From Rhodothermales bacterium (GTDB lineage: Bacteria; Bacteroidota; Rhodothermia; Rhodothermales; UBA10348), in NCBI GenBank assembly GCA_040221055.1, contig JAVJVN010000004.1:62001-126000 (forward strand): 64,000 nt of DNA. Reading direction: 5' to 3'. Each line of letters opens with the position of its first letter. Within the stretch, counting starts at the first letter, position 1. A program made the translations under genes and the position numbers. Of the stretch, positions 41,834 through 48,887 are shown piece after piece. The notes under the pieces are model-generated. The model saw only the letters and a program-made list of their open reading frames with translations, did not search any database and was not told the origin of the DNA.

Positions 41834-43867
41834 ATGACGACCCGCGAAAAACTCCACAATCTCAGCCGCAACCTCTGGTGGTCCTGGCATCCTGAAGCCA
41901 TCGACCTGTTCCAGCGACTGAACCGCGATGCCTTCCGCGCGACCAACAACAATCCGTTGATGGCGCTCCGCGATGCCCAGGCCCGCGTCCTGGAGGATCC
42001 CCAGTACCAGGCCCAGGTCGACAGCGTCTACCGGGCCTTCCGCGCGTACATGGATACGCCCGGTCCGCAGGCCCACGCGCCCCGCACCGCGTACTTCTGC
42101 ATGGAGTACGGCCTGCACGAAAGCCTGCCGCTCTATTCGGGCGGACTGGGCATCCTGGCCGGCGACCACATCAAGGCCGCATCGGATGTCGGCATGCCCC
42201 TGACCGCGGTCGGCATGTTCCTGCGCGACGGGTACTTCCGCCAGTACTTCGACGAGAAGGGCCAGCAGCACGACGAATATCCGTCCATCGATGCCACGTT
42301 CCACCCCATGGAGCCCGTGCGCGACGCCGATGGCCACGACATCACCGTCACGGTGCATTTCGGACATCGTCCCGTGCAGATCCGCGCATGGCGTCTGCAG
42401 GTCGGCAAGACCACGCTCTATCTGCTGGATTCCGACTTCGGAGCCAATCCCTACGACCTCCGCTTCACCACACGACGCCTGTACCAGGGAGATCGTACGA
42501 CACGCATCCGTCAGGAAATCGTGCTCGGGATAGGCGGTCTGCGCCTGCTGCGGAAGCTCGGCGTCGCGTCCGACGTGTATCACATGAACGAAGGCCACTG
42601 TGCCTTCCTGACGCTGGAGCTCCTCCGTGAGCAGAACCATGTGCCGGAGGCCGCCGATACCGTCCGCCGCCAATGTGTGTTCACCACGCATACGCCCGTC
42701 ATGGCCGGACACGACCGGTTCGATCCCGGGCTCTTCCTGGAGAACATGAGCCACTACCGGCAGGAATTGGGCCTCAGCGAGCACGACCTCATGGCATTCG
42801 GTCGTGTGAACGCGGACGATCCGGGCGAGCAGTTCACCATGACCGTTCTCGGCCTTCGGCTGTCGCGCAGTGCGAACGGTGTGTCCCGACTGAACGGCGA
42901 GGTCGCCCGCCGCCAGTGGATGCACCTCTACCACACCGACAACCCGTCCGATGTCCCCATCGGGCACGTCACGAACGGCGTCCACCTGCCCACATGGGCC
43001 GCCCCCGCTTCGCGGACCTTCTTGAACCTGCACCTGGGTGATTGGCAGCGCGACCGCGACCAGGCCGCCACGTGGAGTCGTATTGAAAAGGTGTCCGACC
43101 CGGAGATCTGGGAGTACCGTCGCCGTCTGCGCAGCAACCTGATTGACTTCGTGAACGATTACACGACCACGCAGACGCTGCCCCAGTCCCCTCGGCTCCG
43201 GCCTGACGCCCTCACCATCGGGTTCGCCCGGCGCTTCGCCACCTACAAGCGCGCGCCCATGCTCTTCCACGACCTGGACCGTGTACTCTCCTTGTTCGCC
43301 GACATCGATCGCCCCATCCAGGTCATCTACGCCGGCAAGGCGCATCCGCAGGACGAGGGTGGGCAGCGCTTCATCCAGGAAATCTTCGAGTACACCAACC
43401 GTCCCGAATTCGACGGCCGCCTGGTCTTCCTCGAGAACTACAACATGGAAATCGGCCGCAAGCTGGTTTCCGGATGCGACGTCTGGCTCAACAACCCCCG
43501 CCGCCCCTACGAGGCCAGCGGAACGAGCGGCATGAAGGTGGCCATCCACGGCGGACTGAACCTGTCCATTCCCGACGGCTGGTGGCCCGAAGGCTACGAC
43601 GGCACCAACGGCTGGTCCATCGGGGACGATTCGTCGCACGAGTACCACGACCCCGCCGTCCAGGACCCCCTGGATGCGGCTCTTCTGTATGATGCGCTCC
43701 AGAACTCCGTCATCCCGCGCTTTTACGAGCGCGACGAGAACGACCTCCCCACAGCCTGGATATCCATGATACGCCGCGCCATGTCCGGCCTCACGTACGG
43801 CTTCTCCGCCCACCGCATGATCCTGGACTATATTGCCCAGTATTACACGGAGCAGGTGGAGGCCTGA
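41834..43867 (+). CDS. glgP: Alpha-glucan phosphorylase (TIGR02094-type)
   Basis: 677 residues, the shorter GT35 type. N-terminal DUF3417 segment (NLWWSWHPEAIDLFQRL), glucan-site motifs (YFCMEYGLHESLPLYSGGLG, HMNEGHCAFL, HDRF), the phosphorylase core ATYKRAPMLFHDLDR, and the PLP lysine in EASGTSGMK, about residue 568. It releases glucose-1-phosphate from alpha-glucans by phosphorolysis. A LacI-type operator sits right before its ATG. The membrane-protein gene follows after 4 nt. Confidence 0.94.
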   Translation: MTTREKLHNLSRNLWWSWHPEAIDLFQRLNRDAFRATNNNPLMALRDAQARVLEDPQYQAQVDSVYRAFRAYMDTPGPQAHAPRTAYFCMEYGLHESLPLYSGGLGILAGDHIKAASDVGMPLTAVGMFLRDGYFRQYFDEKGQQHDEYPSIDATFHPMEPVRDADGHDITVTVHFGHRPVQIRAWRLQVGKTTLYLLDSDFGANPYDLRFTTRRLYQGDRTTRIRQEIVLGIGGLRLLRKLGVASDVYHMNEGHCAFLTLELLREQNHVPEAADTVRRQCVFTTHTPVMAGHDRFDPGLFLENMSHYRQELGLSEHDLMAFGRVNADDPGEQFTMTVLGLRLSRSANGVSRLNGEVARRQWMHLYHTDNPSDVPIGHVTNGVHLPTWAAPASRTFLNLHLGDWQRDRDQAATWSRIEKVSDPEIWEYRRRLRSNLIDFVNDYTTTQTLPQSPRLRPDALTIGFARRFATYKRAPMLFHDLDRVLSLFADIDRPIQVIYAGKAHPQDEGGQRFIQEIFEYTNRPEFDGRLVFLENYNMEIGRKLVSGCDVWLNNPRRPYEASGTSGMKVAIHGGLNLSIPDGWWPEGYDGTNGWSIGDDSSHEYHDPAVQDPLDAALLYDALQNSVIPRFYERDENDLPTAWISMIRRAMSGLTYGFSAHRMILDYIAQYYTEQVEA

Positions 43868-43871
43868 AAGC

Positions 43872-44684
43872 ATGAAACTCTACGACCGGAAGCAGATCGG
43901 CGTCATTCTCAAGAAAGCCGCCGAGGATGCGCCCGTTGACGAGCCCGACAGCGCTGTGGGATTGTCCGTCGAGGAGTTGCAGCAGGTGGCGCGCGCTGCC
44001 GGCATAGATCCGGCCCGGATACCCAAAGCGGTGGCCGAACTGGAGTCGGCCCCGGAATCCGGTGATCACACGTTCTGGGGTGGTCCATTCGCATTCGACA
44101 GCCAGGTGCTGGCCAATGGCGAGATAGACGCGGGGCAATGGGAAGAGATGCTTGTTGCCATACGCGCCTTCTTCCGGGACAAAGGCGACGTCACCGTCCG
44201 CGACTCCGTATTCGAGTGGAGCTCGCCATGGGGCACAACCAACGCCGCCCATGTCACCGCGCGCAAGGACAACGGCAAGACGCGGATAAGCGTGCATTGG
44301 CACGGGCCACTGACCGCCGTACCGTACTACCTGCCCGTGCCCGTGGTGACCATCGGAGCACTCATTTTTGCATCCGGCGTCCTGGAATGGTCGGCCGTTC
44401 CGGGACTGACGTTCACGGCCCTGGCTGCCGGGCTGGCCTTCGTGACGGGACGCCTGTTCCTTCGCCGGAACATGGCCGCGGGCCTCAAAAAGCTCCGGAA
44501 CCTGACCGCGAGCCTGGACCAGATAGCCGGCGCGCGTCCCGCTGGCGCCGACATCGCCGCGCCGCTCTCGGAAGGCGTTCCCACTGGGGAGAAAAGCGCC
44601 GATCCCGTCCTGCAACTGCCGGACGAGCCGACCGCCGACGAACCGGATTCCCAAGCGACGGTGCGCGGTCGGTCGCGGGCTTGA
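43872..44684 (+). CDS. Hypothetical protein with two central membrane helices
   Basis: 270 residues from MKLYDRKQIGVILKKAAE. The N-terminal helical stretch (KKAAEDAPVDE, GLSVEELQQVARAAGID) resembles short SHOCT-like or regulator segments, followed by a cytoplasmic globular part and two membrane helices (about 153-190). The C-terminal 60 residues are acidic and disordered. Unrecognised family. It starts 4 nt after glgP, so it is probably in the same transcript. Confidence 0.7.
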   Translation: MKLYDRKQIGVILKKAAEDAPVDEPDSAVGLSVEELQQVARAAGIDPARIPKAVAELESAPESGDHTFWGGPFAFDSQVLANGEIDAGQWEEMLVAIRAFFRDKGDVTVRDSVFEWSSPWGTTNAAHVTARKDNGKTRISVHWHGPLTAVPYYLPVPVVTIGALIFASGVLEWSAVPGLTFTALAAGLAFVTGRLFLRRNMAAGLKKLRNLTASLDQIAGARPAGADIAAPLSEGVPTGEKSADPVLQLPDEPTADEPDSQATVRGRSRA

Positions 44685-44798
44685 GCCGTTTTACGGCAAT
44701 GTCCAGCGGCACGCTTCAGGCCTGTATGGCGCGGTGTGGCTGAACATAGTCGTTAAAATGAGCGTTTACGTCCATTGTCGACCAACCGGAGCAGAATC

Positions 44799-44954
44799 AT
44801 GGCCACCGCGAAATCATTACATCGTTCAGAGGTGATCAAAGAACTCGACAAGATTCCGTCCGCGAAAGAAAGTTTCCGTCAGGGGTGGAGCGAAGCTCAG
44901 TCAGAAGAGACTCACCCAGTATCGGAGCTTTGGGAGGACACTGATGCCGCGTGA
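44799..44954 (+). CDS. Small antitoxin-like protein of a decayed toxin-antitoxin pair
   Basis: 51 residues, too short for most gene callers: MATAKSLHRSEVIKELDK, ESFRQGWSEAQ, and a C-terminal HPVSELWEDTDAA. The tail overlaps the start of the next frame by 11 nt, the arrangement of many type II antitoxins. I infer antitoxin from this layout and from the toxin-like start that follows. Confidence 0.5.
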   Translation: MATAKSLHRSEVIKELDKIPSAKESFRQGWSEAQSEETHPVSELWEDTDAA

Positions 44955-44997
44955 AGGGAATCCTCCTTTTGAGGTCCGATTCACGTCCGAAGTTTGA
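44944..44997 (+). pseudogene. Truncated RelE/ParE-like toxin start
   Basis: A 17-codon frame beginning MPREGNPPFEVRFTSEV and ending in TGA. The FEVRFT start is how RelE/ParE-type toxins begin; the remainder is missing. The ATG overlaps the antitoxin stop. It is probably a toxin decapitated by deletion or a stop mutation. Confidence 0.45.
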
Positions 44998-45020
44998 CTC
45001 CATCAGTTGCTATACTTTAT

Positions 45021-45036
45021 TAAAGCACGTGCTTTA
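45021..45036. promoter_or_regulatory. 16-bp perfect palindrome upstream of the intact toxin-antitoxin pair
   Basis: TAAAGCACGTGCTTTA is a perfect palindrome. It begins two bases into the -10-like TTATTA (45017-45024... by spacing 17 nt after TTGACT at 44994-44999), so it overlaps a promoter, as autoregulatory toxin-antitoxin operators do. It is 124 nt before the antitoxin start. Confidence 0.5.
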
Positions 45037-45159
45037 CATTCATATAGTCGGAACGAAGACAACGAAGAGCAGGCCACCGATTGCAAATCAGACGCAGAAT
45101 GAGAAAATGTGTGTGAAACGTTACTGTATGCACTGTGTAGAAAACGCACTCTCAATCGA

Positions 45160-45360
45160 ATGCCAGCCATGACAGAACCATCAGTCAAAGAAAAGGTCCT
45201 CAAGGCGGTGGGTGAACTGCCCTCGGATGTGACATTCGAGGACGTAATGGAGCAGCTCTTTTTCCTCTACAAAATTGAGCAGGGGTTGCGCCAGATTGAT
45301 GATGGCCAAGGCATCCCGCATGCGGAGGTCAAGAAGCGTTTGCACAAGTGGCACACGTAA
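45160..45360 (+). CDS. Antitoxin of a RelE/ParE-type pair
   Basis: 66 residues from MPAMTEPSVKEKV (an ATG at 45169 is equally possible). Small acidic helical protein: AVGELPSDVTFEDVMEQLFFLYKIEQGL, then GIPHAEVKKRLHKW, a pattern I recognise as a common short antitoxin paired with RelE/ParE toxins. Its stop overlaps the toxin start by 13 nt. Confidence 0.75.
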   Translation: MPAMTEPSVKEKVLKAVGELPSDVTFEDVMEQLFFLYKIEQGLRQIDDGQGIPHAEVKKRLHKWHT

Positions 45361-45650
45361 TCTGGGCACCCCAGGCGATCGCCGACTTGGACGCCATCGG
45401 TAGCTTCATGGCCAGGGAAACGCCCCAATTTGCACAGATCTTGGTGGACGGGGTGTATGACGCAGTCACTCGTCTGGTAGATTTTCCGCGCTCAGGGCGC
45501 GTGGTACCTGAGATTGGCGACGAGGCAATCAGGGAAATCCTGTACAGGGGCCACCGGATTGTCTATGTCCTGAGCGGAAAGGAAGGCAGAGAGGAGGCAA
45601 AGGTGCTGACGGTGTTCCACTCGTCGATGCCATTCGGGGAATCAAGGTAA
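45348..45650 (+). CDS. RelE/ParE-family toxin
   Basis: 100 residues, GTG start. The family pattern is clear: HVIWAPQAIADLDAIGSFMA, FPRSGRVVPEI, REILYRGHRIVYVL and a final strand VLTVFHSSMPF. RelE-type toxins cleave mRNA in the ribosome; ParE-type act on gyrase. Which of the two it is cannot be decided here. It overlaps the antitoxin by 13 nt. Confidence 0.88.
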   Translation: MAHVIWAPQAIADLDAIGSFMARETPQFAQILVDGVYDAVTRLVDFPRSGRVVPEIGDEAIREILYRGHRIVYVLSGKEGREEAKVLTVFHSSMPFGESR

Positions 45651-45747
45651 ATCGGTCTTTCATGACTTTGGCCACATAGGCTGAATTGCTTCGACCGTTA
45701 ACTTCACGTACCGGCGGAAGGCGAGCCGGGTACGAATTCGAAGCAGG

Positions 45748-48700
45748 ATGGTCAACGTCATGAAAATGTGGGTGCGAGGTTGGATTCTCGGGGTGGCGGT
45801 CATCCTGAGCGTCGCCCTTCCGGCGAGCGCCCAGTCCCTCGTAAAGGACATAAACACGCTGACAAGCGGTCCGCGTCCGCATGATCTCGTTTCTACCGGA
45901 ACGCAGGCGTTCTTTACCAGCGGGGGTGGACTCTGGGTAGTCGACGAAGCCGGTATCCACATGCGTCGCGTCTTCAAGGATTGGCCCGGCAACCTGCGGG
46001 GGTTCGCGCCCGATCAATGGGCTGGTGCTGCGTTGAATGGAAAGCTGCTGTTTCGACTTCAGGGATCAGCAACCGGGTTCTCCCAGTCGCCCTATTTCGA
46101 AGATTTGTGGGTCAGCGACGGGACGCCTGACGGCACATTTTCGTTGACTGACGTCAAGTCACGGTACAGGATCGGGCACAGTATTGCCCTTGGAAACCAC
46201 GTGTACTTCCTGAAACACCTTGCGGACGGATATCGCAACTCCGTGAGTGAGCTGTGGATCACCAACGGAACGAAAGTGGGGACGGAACTCCTTGCGTCCT
46301 TTCGTGCCTCAGACGAAGGAATTGTTGAATCGCTCCATGAATTCGACGGTGCCTTGTGGTTCGTCACCAAGCGATATGGCGAGTCCAGGTATCCGGTCCA
46401 ATACGACCTGGTCCAATTCGATACGGTCAGCCACGAGAGCACAACGACTGGTTTCACGTCATCCACATACATGGATATCACAGGCATTTCAGAATCGAAG
46501 CTGTTCCTGTTTGTTGGTGAAGATGATGGTGGTCTCGAATTGTGGGCCATGGACAAGGACTCACGCGATCCTCAACGGGTGCATGCTTTCCCGGATGACA
46601 CCTACGTGAGCACATACGCTACGTGGGGCATTGCGACGACGAGCAGTCATTTCCTCTTCAAATCCAGTAATTCAAGGCACTTCAGCGATCTGTACGCGTC
46701 GGATGGAACGCCTGAGGGAACACACCTGCTGACAAACAAGATGGGAGGATGGAGTACGTGGAATCCCGGGCGGAAATCGGGCGTCGTCGGGAATCGGGCC
46801 CTCTTCCAGGCCCCGGACTCCACTCATAGTGAACGCATTTGGACAACGGATGGTACCGTGGAGGGTACCGAAATCCTGACGTGGCCGGAATCGGGAGATC
46901 CTTTCGACGTGACCGATGGGTTCACTGTGTTCAGAGATGAGGTTTTTTTCGCCGCTTGGCAGCGCGCAACGGGCTGGGAACTCTGGGCGACGGACGGCAC
47001 GCCTGGTGGAACCCGTTTGGCAGCCGACTTCCGTCCGGGGCCTGAAAGCGGCTCGGTCGATCCAGTAGTCGCTACGAATTCCGGGGTATTGGGTACCGCT
47101 CTGGACCTGTCCGGGAACCCCCGCCTCTGGTATTCCAGCGGGATTCCCGGAAAAGAGCGAACGGTCCCGTATGTCACCGACTATGCCCGCAACAACTCAT
47201 CCCACCCACAACGCTTCCGCCGATTTGGCAACACCGTCTATTTCACGGCAGGTACCGAGGAAACAGGCAGGGACTTGTGGAAAACAGACGGGACCCCTTC
47301 CGACACGGACTTGCTCTTCCCCCCGGTCCCCGACGGGCTATCCTCGAATGCAACGGCCATTGGCAGTATCCGTGACCACCTGTTCATTGCTACCGACGAC
47401 AGTCTCTACTCACTCAGCCTCGAGTCCGGCCGAATAACCAATCTCAGTCTACCAGGGCGCGGCCCTTTCCATCCATCCAGGCTTCGCCAGAATCGGATGT
47501 ATTTCAATGATTCAAGTCCGTACGGTCTGCTTTTTGCGCTTGATGAACACGGAAATCCCGAGTTGTGGACGTCGGATGGGACCGTGGACGGCACCCGGAA
47601 GGTATCGGCATTCGGCACGCCATCCACCCGCAACCCGGACTTTTCCCCGTACCATGACTATCTCGACAGGGTCATGGGCACGGTTGATGGAAGACACGTT
47701 GTGCTCAAATACGCGCCCGAAGGTCGATTCGTATACAGTATTGATCCGCTGACGGGTTCGATGGAGATGCTTCTCGATCCATCGTTGACCTTCGGTAGCG
47801 CACACATGGTTCAAGGACACAACACGCACCTCCTGCACTATTACAGGAGCCCATCAAACCACTTCTTTACAACGGATGGCACCACATCGGGAACCAAGAA
47901 GGTGGAATTGACAGGCGGGCCGGGCCTCCCGGAATCCATTCAGGAAGTCCACCAGCACCAGAACGGACTGCTCTTTACCGCAACCACGTCGGACACGGGG
48001 CGCGAATTGTGGTATTCCGACGGAACGCCTGAAGGGACACGGATTCTCCGTGACATCTGCCCGGGGGCATGCGGTTCAGTGCCCCAGGCTTTCGTGAGCG
48101 TGGGCGAGCATACCTTTTTCAAGGTCTATTCTGAAGGCGACGATCACGTATGGGTGACCGATGGAACGACGGAGGGAACGGTACCCGTGATCACGGAACG
48201 AACACCCGAAGGAGAACGCGATGTGGAGGTGCTCCGGATGTTTCCGACAGACTCGGGCGTACTCGTGATGATGCGAATGGGCGTTCGCAACAACCAGATC
48301 TGGTATACTGACGAGTCAAAAGGATCCGGTCGTCTGCTGTCGGACGGTTTTGACGATGGATACGAGTTCTCCGGCGACGTCCAGCATGGGGCAGTACTGG
48401 GCCACCAATTCATCTTCGCGGCCGAACACCCCATTTATGGCGATGAACTCTTCAAGCTCGATTTGCCGGGGCGCGCCACGTCGGTCGCCACCGAAAGCAC
48501 CGTACCGACAGGAATCGGAATTGAACCGGGCTATCCCAACCCGTTCAGTAAACAATTGACCGTGTCGTTCGACCTGCCCACTGCCATGGAGATCCGCATA
48601 GAGGTATTCGACATGCTGGGACGCCGGGTATGGACCGAAGAGGCGACTCGCTTGCCTGCGGGCCGCCACACCACGGTTCTGCAGCTCGGCCCTGAACTGG

Positions 48701-48774
48701 CTTCGGGCGTCTATCATATTCGGGTTCGAGCAGACTCGCACGTCCGAACCATCAGAGCCGTCAAGGCCGACTGA
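45748..48774 (+). CDS. Large secreted protein with ELWxxDGTxxGT repeats and T9SS tail
   Basis: 1008 residues. Signal peptide (about 1-29, ASAQ). About eleven units of about 60-100 residues follow, each carrying an E/DLWxxDGTxxGT motif (LWVSDGTPDGT, ELWATDGTPGGT, ELWTSDGTVDGT, ELWYSDGTPEGT, VWVTDGTTEGT), which form a beta-propeller-like surface domain. The C-terminal 80 residues are a T9SS sorting domain (GYPNPFSKQLTVSFDLP, FDMLGRRVWTEEA, GVYHIRVRAD). Role unknown. The gene is less GC-rich than its neighbours. Confidence 0.85.
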   Translation: MVNVMKMWVRGWILGVAVILSVALPASAQSLVKDINTLTSGPRPHDLVSTGTQAFFTSGGGLWVVDEAGIHMRRVFKDWPGNLRGFAPDQWAGAALNGKLLFRLQGSATGFSQSPYFEDLWVSDGTPDGTFSLTDVKSRYRIGHSIALGNHVYFLKHLADGYRNSVSELWITNGTKVGTELLASFRASDEGIVESLHEFDGALWFVTKRYGESRYPVQYDLVQFDTVSHESTTTGFTSSTYMDITGISESKLFLFVGEDDGGLELWAMDKDSRDPQRVHAFPDDTYVSTYATWGIATTSSHFLFKSSNSRHFSDLYASDGTPEGTHLLTNKMGGWSTWNPGRKSGVVGNRALFQAPDSTHSERIWTTDGTVEGTEILTWPESGDPFDVTDGFTVFRDEVFFAAWQRATGWELWATDGTPGGTRLAADFRPGPESGSVDPVVATNSGVLGTALDLSGNPRLWYSSGIPGKERTVPYVTDYARNNSSHPQRFRRFGNTVYFTAGTEETGRDLWKTDGTPSDTDLLFPPVPDGLSSNATAIGSIRDHLFIATDDSLYSLSLESGRITNLSLPGRGPFHPSRLRQNRMYFNDSSPYGLLFALDEHGNPELWTSDGTVDGTRKVSAFGTPSTRNPDFSPYHDYLDRVMGTVDGRHVVLKYAPEGRFVYSIDPLTGSMEMLLDPSLTFGSAHMVQGHNTHLLHYYRSPSNHFFTTDGTTSGTKKVELTGGPGLPESIQEVHQHQNGLLFTATTSDTGRELWYSDGTPEGTRILRDICPGACGSVPQAFVSVGEHTFFKVYSEGDDHVWVTDGTTEGTVPVITERTPEGERDVEVLRMFPTDSGVLVMMRMGVRNNQIWYTDESKGSGRLLSDGFDDGYEFSGDVQHGAVLGHQFIFAAEHPIYGDELFKLDLPGRATSVATESTVPTGIGIEPGYPNPFSKQLTVSFDLPTAMEIRIEVFDMLGRRVWTEEATRLPAGRHTTVLQLGPELASGVYHIRVRADSHVRTIRAVKAD

Positions 48775-48808
48775 ACGGAGCCACTGACACACGACGAATG
48801 ACGCAAAA

Positions 48809-48839
48809 TTGACGGCGTATATGCCCGGGCCCTACTTTG
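48809..48839 (+). promoter_or_regulatory. Candidate promoter of the metalloprotease gene
   Basis: TTGACG (48809-48814), an 18-nt spacer and TACTTTG (48833-48839) resemble a -33/-7 pair. The downstream element also overlaps a short inverted repeat. Confidence 0.4.
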
Positions 48840-48851
48840 ACGTCGCGTCAA
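48837..48851. repeat. TTGACG-N3-CGTCAA inverted repeat at the metalloprotease promoter
   Basis: Two 6-bp arms with a 3-nt spacer overlap the -7-like element and lie 37 nt before the chosen ATG at 48888. It could be a small operator. Confidence 0.35.
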
Positions 48852-48887
48852 TCAGTCCCCCGTCCGTCCAATCATCGGCTCCTACCC

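Noticed and set aside
41717-43873. A 718-codon minus-strand frame opposite glgP
   Set aside because: Antisense shadow of a well-supported phosphorylase gene.
44759-44771. A half-site resembling the LacI operator (GAGCGTTTACG) after the membrane-protein gene
   Set aside because: Only about 9 of 14 positions match and the palindrome is lost, so it is not listed as an operator.
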